Made by a program: the position numbers and the translations under genes. Positions 18,349 through 29,019 of a stretch of DNA of 64,000 bases are shown piece after piece. A model generated the notes under the pieces. The model did no database searches, was not told where the DNA came from, and worked only from the letters and a program-made list of their open reading frames with translations. Every line of letters begins with the position of its first letter. Positions within the stretch are counted from its first letter, which is position 1. Origin of the DNA: Arthrobacter sp. NicSoilB8 (GTDB taxonomy: Bacteria; Actinomycetota; Actinomycetes; Actinomycetales; Micrococcaceae); assembly GCF_019977355.1 (NCBI RefSeq), contig NZ_AP024655.1, forward strand, positions 4,340,001-4,404,000. Direction: 5' to 3'.

Positions 18349-19344
18349 TCAGACGCGCCCCTCTTGTTTCCGTGCTGCCCTGTCGAGAGCTTCCAACACC
18401 CGCGCGTTGTTTGCCGCGTCCGTGAGATCGTAGCGGAGCGGCGTTCCGTTTAGGACGCTGTCGGCGAAGTGTTCGCCCATCAGTACGAAGTGGTTTTCGC
18501 CCTTGACCTCGTGATAGATCGTGTCCTGCCCGAAGTGATGCTCCTCCAGGACCGAATCCTCCGCCAGGAGCCCAAAAGGATTGTCGAGGTAGAGCCGTCC
18601 CTCGGTGCCCGTGAGTTCCACGAAGTTGCGGCGCTCGAGGTTCACTCCGGTATCAAAAAGCGCGGTTGCGCCGCCGGGAAAGCGGAGCATGCCTGCAACG
18701 CTGGTGTCGATTCGTCCTCCGTCGTTGGCTTCGCGGTAGTTGCCAAAGGCGGCGGCTCGAGCCGGCTCCTGGGCCGTGACCATCCGGCTCATGTTGACGC
18801 AGTAGCACCCCGTATCGAAAAGTGCGCCGCCACCGAGCCCGGCATACCAGCGGATGTTGTCGTCCCCGCCCGCATCGAAGGAGTGACCGACGTGGACAAA
18901 AGTCAATTTGCCCACCGCATGGGCCGCGAGTAGTTCTTGCAGCTTCTCGAAACGCGGGTGAAAACGGTACATAAAGCCTTCTAAGACTTTGAGCCCGGTC
19001 TCCTCGGCCTTGCGCGTAATCTCCTCGCACTCGGCGGCGCTCATCGCCAAGGGTTTTTCACAGAGGACGTGTTTTCCTGCGTCCAAGGATTTAAGAATCC
19101 ATTCGAGGTGCAGGGCATTCGGCAGCGCAATGTAGACGGCGTCGATGTCCGGGGAAGCGAGCAGCGCCTCATAAGAGCCAAACGCCTGTGGTACGCCGTG
19201 CCGGTCGGCGTACTCCTTGGCCCTTTCCTCGGTGCGGGACGCAATACCTGTGACCTCCCCATTTTTCGTTTCCTGCAACGCCGGAATCGTCTTGCGGACG
19301 ATCCGGGCGGTGCCCAGGACGCCCCAACGCAATTTCTCGCTCAC
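18349..19344 (-). CDS. Gfo/Idh/MocA-family NAD(P)-dependent oxidoreductase
   Basis: 331 residues with Rossmann start RWGVLGTARIVRKTIPAL, the family EKP motif (VLCEKPLAMSAAEC) and the C-terminal beta-sheet domain. Closest in feel to sugar or trans-dihydrodiol dehydrogenases of this family. The start is a GTG with AAGGAG upstream, so the longer frame reaching 19503 is not used. Role in the cluster is not obvious; oxidation of a sugar is likely. Confidence 0.85.
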   Translation of the reverse strand: MSEKLRWGVLGTARIVRKTIPALQETKNGEVTGIASRTEERAKEYADRHGVPQAFGSYEALLASPDIDAVYIALPNALHLEWILKSLDAGKHVLCEKPLAMSAAECEEITRKAEETGLKVLEGFMYRFHPRFEKLQELLAAHAVGKLTFVHVGHSFDAGGDDNIRWYAGLGGGALFDTGCYCVNMSRMVTAQEPARAAAFGNYREANDGGRIDTSVAGMLRFPGGATALFDTGVNLERRNFVELTGTEGRLYLDNPFGLLAEDSVLEEHHFGQDTIYHEVKGENHFVLMGEHFADSVLNGTPLRYDLTDAANNARVLEALDRAARKQEGRV

Positions 19345-19417
19345 TGAAGACTCCTTGTTGCAGGCTGTCTGCCCAGGAAGGGCGGTAGATAAGACCGTCG
19401 GTTTGAGTTCGGGCAGT

Positions 19418-19639
19418 TTACAGGGTGAGCATAGGGCGGTTCCACGCCCGGTTGCGGTTGATGGGTTTCGGATCGTACTGCATTGAGGGATCTTGGCGCC
19501 CACGCCCTCGTGGCTGGAAGCTTTCCATGGATCGGTCCACGGCTTCCTGGCCGAGCGCGAGGTGCTGGTAGATCTCAGTCTCGGCAGGCAGGAGCGTGGG
19601 CTCGGGGCCCATCAGGTTCTTGCGGAACTCGTCGGACAT
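19418..19639 (-). pseudogene. Truncated DUF3151-type gene downstream of fba
   Basis: The N-terminus MSDEFRKNLMGPEPTLLPAE followed by TEIYQHLALG is what I expect of the DUF3151 protein that normally follows fba in Arthrobacter relatives. After about 33 residues the resemblance stops and an unrelated 40-residue tail ends at 19418. The full domain is therefore missing. It starts 3 bp after the fba stop. The break marks a rearrangement junction with the Gfo/Idh gene. Confidence 0.65.
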
Positions 19640-19641
19640 GA

Positions 19642-20661
<1,020 letters not shown>

Positions 20662-20726
20662 GCTGACTCCTGAAGTGAATTTTGTTTTGGCCACGCCTGC
20701 CACAAGCACGTGCCGGACAGTCCCCA

Positions 20727-20763
20727 GGCCCCGCGCAGTCCTTGGAAAGGATTGCGCGGGGCC
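20727..20763 (-). terminator. Hairpin between rpiB and fba
   Basis: A 17-bp stem with one mismatch (GGCCCCGCGCAGTCCTT against 20747-20763) and 3-nt loop, 10 bp after the rpiB stop. It probably ends or attenuates the tkt-rpiB transcript. Confidence 0.7.
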
Positions 20764-20772
20764 CCAGTGAAG

Positions 20773-21246
20773 CTACTCGGCAACCTCGCCGGTGGTTTCA
20801 TAGGTGGCGATCTTGCCGATGCGGCGTTCGTGGCGCTCGGCGTTGCTGAACGGTTCGGCCAGGAAGGCTTCGATCAGTTCCGTGGCTTCCTGAACAGTGT
20901 GCTGGCGGCCACCGACTGCCACGACGTTGGCGTTGTTGTGTTCGCGGGCCAGTTTGGCGGTGTCGAGGTTCCATGCCAGGGCCGCACGCACGCCCTTGAC
21001 CTTGTTCGCGGCGATCTGCTCGCCGTTGCCGGACCCACCCAGCACTATCCCGAGGGCGTCCACGCCGGCGGCCTGGTCGGCCACGACGGCGTGGGCGGCC
21101 TTGATGCAGAAGGCCGGGTAGTCGTCCTCGGCGTCGTAGGCCGCAGGCCCGTGGTCCACCATCTCGTAGCCGCTTGCTGACAGGGCGGTGATGAGGTGGG
21201 AGCTGAGCTCCATGCCGGCGTGGTCGGTTGCGATGTGAACGCGCAT
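20773..21246 (-). CDS. rpiB: Ribose-5-phosphate isomerase B
   Basis: 157 residues. Interconverts ribose-5-P and ribulose-5-P. Seen: MRVHIATDHAGMELSSHL, DYPAF, LGIVLGGSGNGEQIAANKV (catalytic Glu of the mycobacterial-type RpiB) and NANVVAVGGRQ. GAAGGACC lies before the ATG. It follows rpe by 10 bp, so the two are co-transcribed. Confidence 0.94.
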   Translation of the reverse strand: MRVHIATDHAGMELSSHLITALSASGYEMVDHGPAAYDAEDDYPAFCIKAAHAVVADQAAGVDALGIVLGGSGNGEQIAANKVKGVRAALAWNLDTAKLAREHNNANVVAVGGRQHTVQEATELIEAFLAEPFSNAERHERRIGKIATYETTGEVAE

Positions 21247-21256
21247 GATTGGTCCT

Positions 21257-21967
21257 TCAGGCTTGTTGGAATACGACGGTGTTGGGGCGCGGGGCGAAAG
21301 CGAGTTGGCCGTTGGCGCGCAGCGAGTCGATTGCCTCCTCAGGCGACGGCTTGCCGAATACGGCCGATCCGGCCACGAAGACGTTGGCACCGGCCTCAGC
21401 GGCGCGGATGATGGTTTCCTCGGTGATGCCGCCGTCGACCTGGATGGCCACGTTCACGCCCGAACCGTCCACCGCCGCGCGGGCACGGCGGATCTTGGGC
21501 AGCATGACGTCCAGGAATGCCTGGCCGCCAAAACCCGGCTCCACCGTCATGATCAACAGCATGTCCAGTTCCGGGAGCATGTCCAGGTAGGGATCCACAG
21601 GGGTGGCCGGGCGCAGCGCCATGCCTGCCTTGGCACCGCGTGCGCGAAGTTCGCGGGCGAGTTTGATGGGGGCGTCGGACGCCTCGACGTGGAACGTCAC
21701 CGAGTCCAGGCCTGCGTCGGCGAACTGCGGCGCCCAGCGGTCCACATTGGAGATCATCAGGTGAGCGTCCAACGGCACAGGGCTGACCTTTTGCAGCCGT
21801 TCCACGACGGGCAGGCCGATGGTCAGGTTCGGCACGAAGTGGTTGTCCATGACATCCACGTGCACGGCGTCGGCGTTGCTGATGCGGGCCAGCTCGGCCT
21901 CGAGGTTGACGAAGTCGGCCGAGAGGATGCTGGGGTTGATGCAGCAATTCAAGGGTGAAGTGAACAT
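21257..21967 (-). CDS. rpe: Ribulose-phosphate 3-epimerase
   Basis: 236 residues, TIM barrel. Interconverts xylulose-5-P and ribulose-5-P. Seen: [31 protein letters not shown] (metal-binding His/Asp), [24 protein letters not shown] and [19 protein letters not shown] lies before the ATG. A strong hairpin (21991-22023) separates it from tal. Confidence 0.95.
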   Translation of the reverse strand: MFTSPLNCCINPSILSADFVNLEAELARISNADAVHVDVMDNHFVPNLTIGLPVVERLQKVSPVPLDAHLMISNVDRWAPQFADAGLDSVTFHVEASDAPIKLARELRARGAKAGMALRPATPVDPYLDMLPELDMLLIMTVEPGFGGQAFLDVMLPKIRRARAAVDGSGVNVAIQVDGGITEETIIRAAEAGANVFVAGSAVFGKPSPEEAIDSLRANGQLAFAPRPNTVVFQQA

Positions 21968-21990
21968 GGTGTCTGCCTTTCGTTAGCGGC

Positions 21991-22023
21991 CTGCGTGGAG
22001 ACCCCCAGAGGGTCTCCACGCAG
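21991..22023 (-). terminator. Hairpin between tal and rpe
   Basis: A perfect 14-bp stem (CTGCGTGGAGACCC and complement) with a 5-nt loop, about 30 bp after the tal stop and 24 bp before the rpe start. Confidence 0.75.
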
Positions 22024-22051
22024 CCGAGAGGGACGGCGGATGGCTCGGTGG

Positions 22052-23173
22052 TCAGGCGGCTTTTCGTGCGGTGGTGAGAGCCTCGTTGACGTCGGCCAGG
22101 AGTTCTTTCCAGCTGGCCACGAATTTGTCCAGGCCCTCGGACTCGAGCAGTGCGACGACATTGTTGTAGGAGATGCCGAGGTTTTCGAGGGCGGTGAGGA
22201 CGGTATTCGCTTCGGCGTAGCTGCCGGTGATGGTATCGCCGGTGACGACGCCGTGGTCGAAGGTGGCGTCGAGGGTTTTCTCGGGCATGGTGTTGACGAC
22301 GCCGGCGGCGGCGAGCCCGGTGACGTAGAGGGTGTCCGGGTAGGCCGGGTCCTTCACGCCGGTGGAGGCCCACAGGGGGCGCTGCGGGAGGGCGCCGGCT
22401 TCGGCCAGGACGGCCCAGCGTTCGGTGGAGAAGAGTTCCTCGTAGACCTGGTAGGCAAGGCGGGCGTTGGCAACGCCCGCCTTGCCCTTGAGGGCCTTGG
22501 CTGCGTCGGTGCCGATCGCGTCGAGGCGCTTGTCGATCTCGGAGTCCACGCGGGAGACGAAGAACGAGGCCACCGAGTGGATCCTGGCGAGGTCGTGACC
22601 GTTTTCCTTGGCAAGTTCCAGGCCGGACTGGAAAGCGTTGATAACTGCCCGGTAGCGTTCCAGAGAGAAAATCAGGGTCACGTTGACGCTGATGCCTTCG
22701 CCCAGGACTGCCGTGATGGCCCCGAGGCCTTCACGGGTTGCCGGGATCTTGATGTGGACGTTGTCCTTGTCTACCTTCTTATAGAGGTTCTTGGCTTCGG
22801 CGATGGTGCCGGCGGTGTCCCAGGCCAGGCGCGGGTCGACTTCGATGGAGACACGGCCGTCGACGCCGTTGGTGGCCGCGGCGATGGGGGCGAACAGGTC
22901 ACAGGCGTCGGCAACGTCGGTGGTGGTGATCTCGAAGATCGTCTCCTCGACGCCGGCGCCCTGCGCGGCAAGTTCGGCGATCTTTGCGTCGTAGTCCGAA
23001 CTGGAAGTGATCGCAGCCTGGAAGATGGACGGGTTGGTGGTCACACCCACCACGTTCTTTTCGTCGATGAGCTTCTGCAGGCTGCCGCTGGCGAGACGCT
23101 CGCGCGAGAGGTCATCGAGCCAGATGGACACACCGGCGTCGGACAGCTGGGCGGTGGGGGTTGCGTTGGTCAT
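22052..23173 (-). CDS. tal: Transaldolase
   Basis: 373 residues, the long actinobacterial transaldolase. It moves a dihydroxyacetone unit between sugar phosphates in the RuMP rearrangement branch. Seen: [40 protein letters not shown] (Schiff-base Lys), [12 protein letters not shown] and [16 protein letters not shown] lies before the ATG. It lies 110 bp downstream of tkt with a hairpin between. Confidence 0.95.
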   Translation of the reverse strand: MTNATPTAQLSDAGVSIWLDDLSRERLASGSLQKLIDEKNVVGVTTNPSIFQAAITSSSDYDAKIAELAAQGAGVEETIFEITTTDVADACDLFAPIAAATNGVDGRVSIEVDPRLAWDTAGTIAEAKNLYKKVDKDNVHIKIPATREGLGAITAVLGEGISVNVTLIFSLERYRAVINAFQSGLELAKENGHDLARIHSVASFFVSRVDSEIDKRLDAIGTDAAKALKGKAGVANARLAYQVYEELFSTERWAVLAEAGALPQRPLWASTGVKDPAYPDTLYVTGLAAAGVVNTMPEKTLDATFDHGVVTGDTITGSYAEANTVLTALENLGISYNNVVALLESEGLDKFVASWKELLADVNEALTTARKAA

Positions 23174-23219
23174 GATGCTTCTTCCTTCAAAAAATTATGG
23201 ACTGGTGACAGTTCGCTGT

Positions 23220-23260
23220 CGCGCCGCGGGCCGTCTCCTATGAGTCCGTCCCGCGGCGCG
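23220..23260 (-). terminator. Hairpin between tkt and tal
   Basis: A perfect 11-bp stem (CGCGCCGCGGG with 23250-23260) and 19-nt loop. Each of three junctions in this operon holds such a hairpin, which may set relative expression by attenuation or mRNA processing. Confidence 0.6.
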
Positions 23261-23283
23261 CCGGCCGCAGTGCCGGTAAAAGG

Positions 23284-25437
23284 TCAGTTGCGGGCAGCGG
23301 TCAGGGAGTCCTTGGCGGCAGCGGTGACAGCCTCCGCGGTGATGCCGAACTCCTGGAACAGGCGCTTGTAGTCTGCCGAAGCGCCGTAATGCTCGAGGCT
23401 GATGGAACGGCCGGCGTCGCCGACGAATTCCTTCCAGCCCAAGGCCAGGCCGGCTTCCACGGAGACGCGGGCCTTGACGGCAGAGGGCAGCACGGACTCG
23501 CGGTAGGCCGCGTCCTGCTTGTTGAACCACTCGACGCACGGCATGGAGATGACACGGGCGGCGATACCTTCAGCCTGGAGGGTCTCGCGGGCCCGAACGG
23601 CCAGCTGGACCTCGGAGCCGGTAGCGATCAGCAGCACGTCGGCCGGAACGGTTGTGCCGTCCTTGGCTGCTTCGGCCAGCACGTAGCCGCCCTTGGCCAC
23701 ACCCGCCGGGGAAGCGAACGTGTCACCCTGTGCTGCGCCGTTACCGCGGGCGAAGGTGGGGACGTTCTGGCGGGTCAGGACGATGCCTGCCGGGTTCTCA
23801 TGGTTCTCCAGCATGGTCTTCCACGCGATGCCCACCTCGTTTGCGTCGCCGGGGCGGACCACGTCCAGGCCCGGAATGGCGCGCAGGGTGGAGAGCTGCT
23901 CCACCGGCTGGTGGGTGGGGCCGTCCTCGCCAAGGCCGATGGAGTCGTGGGACCACACGTAGATGGACGGAACACCCATCAGGGCGGAGAGGCGGATGGC
24001 CGGGCGCTGGTAGTCACTGAAGATCAGGAAAGTGCCCGAGAACGCGCGGGTCCGGCCGTGCAGCGAGATGCCGTTCACGATCGACGCCGCGGCGTGTTCG
24101 CGGATGCCGAAGTGCAGGACCCGGCCGTTGGGGTTGCCCTTCCACGCATCCGTGGAGCGGGAGACCGGGATGAACGACGGCGAGCCTTCGATGGTGGTGT
24201 TGTTGGACTCCGCGAGGTCGGCCGAACCGCCCCACAGCTCCGGCATGACCGGACCGATAGCGTTCAGGACCTTGCCGGACGCTGCGCGGGTGGAGACATC
24301 TTTTCCGGCTTCGAAGACCGGCAGGGTTTCGTCGAGTCCGGCGGGAAGCTTCTTGGCTTCGATCCGCTCCAACAGGGCAGCGCCCTCAGGGTTGGCCGAC
24401 TGCCACGCCTCGAACGAGGCATCCCATTCGCTGCGGGCGGCGGCGCCCCGGTTGACCACGGCTCGGGCGTGGGCAAGGACGTCCTGATCCACCTCGAAGG
24501 ACTTGGCCGGATCGAAGCCGAGGACCTCCTTGAGGCCTGCCACTTCGTCGGCGCCCAGGGCTGAGCCGTGGATCTTGCCGGTGTTCTGCTTCTTCGGGGC
24601 CGGGTACCCGATGATGGTGCGCAGCGAAATGATGGACGGCTTGGAGGTCTCGGCCTTCGCGGCGAGCAGGGCCGAGTAGAGCTCTTGGACGTCTTCGACG
24701 TAATCGCCCGTCTCGGTCCAGTCCACGCGCTGGGTGTGCCAGCCGTAGGCCTCGTAACGCTTCAGGACATCCTCGGTGAAGGAGATGTCGGTGTCGTCCT
24801 CGATGGAGATGTGGTTCTCGTCGTAGACCACCACGAGGTTGCCCAGTTCCTGGTGCCCGGCCAGCGAGGAGGCCTCAGAGGTCACGCCCTCCTGGATGTC
24901 GCCGTCGGACGCGATGACCCAGATGGTGTGGTCAAACGGGGACGTGCCCTCGGCAGCGTCCGCGTCGAACAGGCCGCGCATCCGGCGCTGGGAGTAGGCG
25001 AAGCCCACCGAGGAGGCCAGGCCCTGGCCCAGCGGGCCGGTGGTGATCTCGACGCCGGCGGTGTGCTTGTATTCCGGGTGGCCGGGAGTCAGAGAATCCC
25101 AGGTTCGGAGCGCCTTGAGGTCGTCCAGTTCCAGGCCGTAGCCGGAGAGGAACAGCTGGATGTAGAGGGTCAGGGAGGAGTGGCCCGGTGACAGGATGAA
25201 CCGGTCACGTCCCAGCCAGTCCGGGTCGCGGGGATCGTGGCGCATGAGCTTCTGGAAGAGAAGGTACGCCGCCGGAGCCAGGCTCATCGCGGTGCCGGGG
25301 TGGCCGTTGCCGACCTTCTCCACGGCGTCTGCGGCCAAAATGCGGGCGGTGTCCACGGCGCGCTCGTCCTCGAGCGTCCAGTGGAGTGTTGCTGAAGTTT
25401 CAGTGTCGGGGGCCGTCACGTTTGTTGTCGGGTTCAC
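23284..25437 (-). CDS. tkt: Transketolase
   Basis: About 717 residues, thiamine-diphosphate enzyme moving two-carbon units to regenerate the C5 acceptor of the RuMP cycle. Seen: [17 protein letters not shown], the TPP-binding [12 protein letters not shown] segment, [19 protein letters not shown] and [11 protein letters not shown]. The start is set at the GTG at 25437 ([10 protein letters not shown]...), 6 nt after AAAGGA; the frame is open to 25620 but without a ribosome site. Its promoter shares about 49 bp with that of hxlB copy 3 and carries the CTACCC dyad. It is divergent from the regulator gene. Confidence 0.96.
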   Translation of the reverse strand: MNPTTNVTAPDTETSATLHWTLEDERAVDTARILAADAVEKVGNGHPGTAMSLAPAAYLLFQKLMRHDPRDPDWLGRDRFILSPGHSSLTLYIQLFLSGYGLELDDLKALRTWDSLTPGHPEYKHTAGVEITTGPLGQGLASSVGFAYSQRRMRGLFDADAAEGTSPFDHTIWVIASDGDIQEGVTSEASSLAGHQELGNLVVVYDENHISIEDDTDISFTEDVLKRYEAYGWHTQRVDWTETGDYVEDVQELYSALLAAKAETSKPSIISLRTIIGYPAPKKQNTGKIHGSALGADEVAGLKEVLGFDPAKSFEVDQDVLAHARAVVNRGAAARSEWDASFEAWQSANPEGAALLERIEAKKLPAGLDETLPVFEAGKDVSTRAASGKVLNAIGPVMPELWGGSADLAESNNTTIEGSPSFIPVSRSTDAWKGNPNGRVLHFGIREHAAASIVNGISLHGRTRAFSGTFLIFSDYQRPAIRLSALMGVPSIYVWSHDSIGLGEDGPTHQPVEQLSTLRAIPGLDVVRPGDANEVGIAWKTMLENHENPAGIVLTRQNVPTFARGNGAAQGDTFASPAGVAKGGYVLAEAAKDGTTVPADVLLIATGSEVQLAVRARETLQAEGIAARVISMPCVEWFNKQDAAYRESVLPSAVKARVSVEAGLALGWKEFVGDAGRSISLEHYGASADYKRLFQEFGITAEAVTAAAKDSLTAARN

Positions 25438-25517
25438 AGTCTGTCCTTTGGATCTGGTCGGCCTGGAGAGGCCGGACGGATACTTTCTGGTTGGTATCCA
25501 TAATTGCGAACCAAATG

Positions 25518-25566
25518 GGCAGGGGTAACACTGTTTTCTGACGGTTCTTACTACCCTTTTGGGTTG
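25518..25566 (-). promoter_or_regulatory. tkt promoter block with CTACCC-type dyad
   Basis: This segment matches 47711-47759, upstream of hxlB copy 3, almost throughout (shared GGGGTAACACTGTTTTCTGA). Its distal end, 25551-25566, is CTACCC-TTTT-GGGTTG, a near-perfect version of the dyad before hxlB copies 1 and 2. It lies in the divergent tkt/regulator gap, so the regulator probably binds here and may autoregulate. Confidence 0.65.
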
Positions 25567-25637
25567 GGTTGGCGTGCGTTCCCGGGTATGCTGTCCGGAT
25601 GAGCGCAGCTGCCGACCCATCGCTGAAGGAATTCACC

Positions 25638-26903
25638 ATGCCGCTTCCAGATCTGCCGTGGCCGCTTTTGCAGGGCGTGGCAACTTTGGCCGACGCCCCC
25701 TTGGCCCAGATAGCGGACCGCCTGCGTGATGCCACGCTCCCCTACATGGGAAGCAGCGCTCTGGTTATCTTCACGGAAGACTGCACAGGCCGGCCGCAGA
25801 AGAAGTCGGGCGACGAAGACATCATCTCCCGAGTCTCCATCACCGAACTGGACACGCTTCGCAGCGCCCTTAAGGATGAGGCGCCCTGGTTCGGGGAGGC
25901 CGAGCTCGCCGGCCAGACCCGCCCCGTACTTGCCATGAAACACGCTTCCAGCAACGCCCTCCTCGTCCTCACCGATCCCCCTGCAGATCCGGGACGCGAC
26001 GCCCGGCTGGAGCTGGTGACGTATCTATGGCACCTTACTGCGCGGCGGATCCGGGAGAAGGTGGCGGATGCACCGCCGTCGTACCTGCTTGAATCGCGGG
26101 CGGCATCCGCTGAACGCCTCCGCGTGACGGCGGAATTGACCGATCTGCACTCCACCACCTTGGAGACCCTCCTGGCAGCCCTGCGTTCAACCTCCTTGGA
26201 CGATGCGGCAGCCCGCTCAACCGTCACTGACCTCGCCGCCAAGGCATTGATCGGGCTCCGGACCCACAGCGACCGCACAACAGACCTGGTAAAAGAGCCC
26301 GTCGCCAAGGCCTTCGAACGCCTGCGGGAGGACCTGCGGCCGCTCACCCGCTACAGCGGCATCGAGATCGAATTTATCGAGCCGCCGCTGAACGGAAGGG
26401 CCCTGCCCGGCGAAGTTGCCCACGCGGCACGGGCCATCGTCCGCGGACTTGTGCTGGCCATGACGGAGCAACCGGATGTCAGCAGGGTACGGACGCAGTG
26501 GGACTGCGACGGCGAAAACCTGCTGATCAACGTCCGCGACGACGGCCGGGGTGCACTCAAAGCCGACGCGCCGAGCATCGCCCGCCTGGACCGCCGGGTC
26601 CAGGCGCTCACCGGCCAGCTGCGGATCGACGTTATGCCAGGCTGGGGTGCGGACGTTTTTGTTACCCTCCCCCTGGACCTGCAAACGCGCCCGACCGGGG
26701 ATGTGGCCGGATGGGACCTTGCCGCCCGGGAACTCGAGGTGCTCCAGCACCTTGTTGCCGGGCACCGCAACCGGACCATCGCCTCAACGCTGGGCATTAG
26801 CGAGAATACGGTCAAGTTCCACGTGCGGAACCTGTTCAGGAAGCTCGACGTCGGCTCACGCACCGAGGCCATCGCTCTGGCACACAGCCATGGGCTCCGG
26901 TGA
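25638..26903 (+). CDS. LuxR-type regulator with histidine-kinase-like ATPase module
   Basis: About 421 residues. N-terminal region (about 1-150) resembles a GAF/sensor segment. Residues about 155-215 are helical (LLESRAASAERLRVTAELTD) like a histidine-kinase dimerisation segment. A HATPase_c-like part follows (LLINVRDDGRGALKADAP... with WGADVFVTLPL), and a C-terminal LuxR HTH (WDLAARELEVLQHLVAGHRN and ISENTVKFHVRNLFRKL). The start at 25638 has AAGGA; 25599 and 25569 are alternatives. It is divergent from tkt, and two gene remnants of it flank RuMP units. Proposed role: activator of RuMP genes through the CTACCC-N4-GGGTAG dyad. Confidence 0.8.
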   Translation: MPLPDLPWPLLQGVATLADAPLAQIADRLRDATLPYMGSSALVIFTEDCTGRPQKKSGDEDIISRVSITELDTLRSALKDEAPWFGEAELAGQTRPVLAMKHASSNALLVLTDPPADPGRDARLELVTYLWHLTARRIREKVADAPPSYLLESRAASAERLRVTAELTDLHSTTLETLLAALRSTSLDDAAARSTVTDLAAKALIGLRTHSDRTTDLVKEPVAKAFERLREDLRPLTRYSGIEIEFIEPPLNGRALPGEVAHAARAIVRGLVLAMTEQPDVSRVRTQWDCDGENLLINVRDDGRGALKADAPSIARLDRRVQALTGQLRIDVMPGWGADVFVTLPLDLQTRPTGDVAGWDLAARELEVLQHLVAGHRNRTIASTLGISENTVKFHVRNLFRKLDVGSRTEAIALAHSHGLR

Positions 26904-27469
26904 CGGTGTAAGAAACACTGCGGCTCCGGAACACTCTGTGCCACGTCGAAAAAAGGGCAGCGCACCCGGGACGAAGCGGGCCATCGCTAGGAGACTGCTC
27001 GCCGGTCACGCAGGCCAGGATTCAGGCGTCTGGACCATCAGCAGCGCGAGCGACAAGGTGGAAATCGTCCAGATGCATTGAGTCTTCCAGCACTTGTCTC
27101 ACAGCACTCGGGCCGCATGAGGAAACAGAGAGCGCCGGCGGGACCAAGCGCTCCGTAGTCGACGATTCCTTGGGTATGACATATGGCAGGACTGACCCAG
27201 GTCAGGTCAGGTCAGGTCATTGGCGTTATCGTGGCCTCGGCCATCGCTGTGGCGACCCGCGGAGTGGGGCGGCACGGAACCGGGGAGGACTGTAGGAAAA
27301 GGGCTGCCACAAAGCGAGTACGGGATCCTAAAAGCCCAGCGGACTGCTGTTTCGGGTTCGGTCTGCCCAAGGTTCAGTGGACAGTTTGAGCTGGCATTTT
27401 GTGCATCGGCCGAGTCGTCTTGATTATTGACTCAGGCTCAATCCGGGTTAGCCCGGGTCAGCGGCGGGA
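26904..27469. other. 566-bp intergenic region, tandem GGTCA repeat
   Basis: No convincing gene. The only visible structure is four tandem copies of a 5-bp unit (AGGTC) at 27199-27219. It lies between two convergent genes (the regulator and the CopC gene), so it should contain terminators, but I see no strong hairpin. Confidence 0.4.
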
Positions 27470-28033
27470 TTACGGGCCGCGGAGCCGGCGTTTGATGATG
27501 ACGGACAGCGCGACGAACGCAATCACCAGGACGAGAGAGACGGTTCCGGCTGTGATCAGTCCCGCCGGGACGGCACCGCTGGTGTCTGCCGGAGCCGGGC
27601 CGGGGGACGACGACGGCGTTGCGGGGGCGGCCGTGTTGGCGGCACCGGCGGTGAAGGTGAAAGTTCCGTCGATGGGATGCCCGTCGGAGGACACCACCCG
27701 CCAGACCACCGTGTAGTCGCCTTCCGGCGCGCCGGCCTTGACCGCCTGGCTGACGTGGTTGTCGAGGATAGCTACGGACCCGTCGGCCTGGTCGGTGCCG
27801 GTGGCGTCCTGGACGCGGACCACGGAACCGATCGCGATCGGGGTGTGGCTGAAGGTCAGGCCGATCTTGGCCGGAACGGTGCCGACAACCGATCCGTTGG
27901 CCGGGTCGGTCGTCTCGAGGGCATCGTGGGCCTGCGCCGCGGCGGCGGGAACCATCAGGAATGCTGCCGTCGCCAGGGTCGGCAGGAAACGGCCGGCCCG
28001 GTATCCGGAACGGTGACGGGGTGGGGTTTTCAC
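27470..28033 (-). CDS. CopC-domain copper-binding protein, membrane anchored
   Basis: 187 residues. Signal peptide (FLPTLATAAFLMVPAAAAQA) followed directly by the His of HDALETTDPANGSVV, the copper-binding N-terminal His of CopC domains. SSDGHPIDGTFTF carries the second conserved His. A linker rich in Ala, Pro and Ser and a C-terminal membrane helix (LITAGTVSLVLVIAFVALSV) end in basic residues. Probably an extracytoplasmic copper carrier. It is downstream of ycnI on the same strand; the pair may supply copper for methylamine oxidase (inference). Confidence 0.88.
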   Translation of the reverse strand: MKTPPRHRSGYRAGRFLPTLATAAFLMVPAAAAQAHDALETTDPANGSVVGTVPAKIGLTFSHTPIAIGSVVRVQDATGTDQADGSVAILDNHVSQAVKAGAPEGDYTVVWRVVSSDGHPIDGTFTFTAGAANTAAPATPSSSPGPAPADTSGAVPAGLITAGTVSLVLVIAFVALSVIIKRRLRGP

Positions 28034-28138
28034 GGGCGGGTCCTTTCGGCGGCCGGCGCCGGGGCGTCGTAGGGCCGTGGGGCCGGGGGCTGCGGCGGGA
28101 TGAGGTGCGTCCCGCCACAGCCCCGGAGGCCTTGGTGA

Positions 28139-28870
28139 TTACTTGGCGGCGCGGGCGCGGCGGCCGGCTAGGACAAGGCCCAGGGCCGCTGCACCGAGGA
28201 CGAATCCGGCGCCGCTCAGGACTGTGCCCCACACGGATGCCGCGTTGCCGGAGACGTCGGAAGTCTGGCTCGCGGGGGCCGCGGCCACCGGGGACGCGGT
28301 GGCTGTGGCGCCGGTTCCGTCTTCGGCGGTCGTGGTGAAGGACGGGGCCGGGTGCTTGGGCTCGGGCTGGCCCTCAGCGGCTTGTCCGTCCCAGTTGACG
28401 ACGGTCCCGTCGGTGTAGGTCTGCGCCGCCGGCAAGGTCACGGCGGTCCCGGCGGCGGGGAGTTTGCCCACGGACAGCGAGAACGACTGGTATTGGTCCT
28501 GCCCGATCTGGTGCGCCTCATCCGCGGTCCAGACCACGGAGCTCGGTGCCTTGGTGACGGTGGTGCCGGACACGGTCACCGGCGTGGGCAGCTTGCTGGT
28601 GATGACCTGCGCAGTCCAGCCCTCGACGGGCTTGACCGAGACGGCAGTGAACGGGGTCCCGGTGGGCAGCGTGACTTCGAGTTTGCTGGTCTTCGCGGTC
28701 GGGGATTCGTTCGGGACGTTGAAGGTCAGGTGCGAGTAGCCGTTCGCGCCAGTGTCGTCGGGGTCGACCTTGACGTGGGCGGAGGCTGCGGTGGCGCCCA
28801 AGGCGATCAGCCCCACCGTCGCGGTCGCAGCGGTGACGGTCTTGAGGGTACGGCGGATAGAGGTTTTCAT
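28139..28870 (-). CDS. YcnI-family (DUF1775) copper-binding protein
   Basis: 243 residues with a signal peptide ending ATAASAHVKVDPDD; the mature N-terminal His is the known Cu(II) ligand position of YcnI. The DUF1775 beta domain follows (SHLTFNVPNES, GWTAQVITSKLP, SSVVWTADEAHQI), then a low-complexity linker and a C-terminal helix with RRARAAK anchor. The ATG at 28870 has GGAAGGC. It is transcribed toward the CopC gene. Confidence 0.9.
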   Translation of the reverse strand: MKTSIRRTLKTVTAATATVGLIALGATAASAHVKVDPDDTGANGYSHLTFNVPNESPTAKTSKLEVTLPTGTPFTAVSVKPVEGWTAQVITSKLPTPVTVSGTTVTKAPSSVVWTADEAHQIGQDQYQSFSLSVGKLPAAGTAVTLPAAQTYTDGTVVNWDGQAAEGQPEPKHPAPSFTTTAEDGTGATATASPVAAAPASQTSDVSGNAASVWGTVLSGAGFVLGAAALGLVLAGRRARAAK

Positions 28871-29019
28871 GAACATGCCTTCCAAAAACGGGTTGCGCCA
28901 AGGGGCCGCGGGTGCGGCGGCGCAGGAGAGGGAATCACGCGGCCGGGCACCGGCAAGGGATCGCCCCGGTTATGGCCAGGGTCCGGCCGGGCGGGCGCGT
29001 GGGTGTGGCTGGGCCGCTC

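Noticed and set aside
25569..25637. Longer start for the LuxR-type regulator
   Set aside because: The upstream codons have no ribosome site and overlap the tkt/hxl dyad region, whereas the ATG at 25638 follows AAGGA.
27199..27219. Tandem AGGTC repeat as a CRISPR-like or iteron array
   Set aside because: Only four contiguous 5-bp units, no spacers, no associated replication or cas gene; probably a simple sequence repeat.
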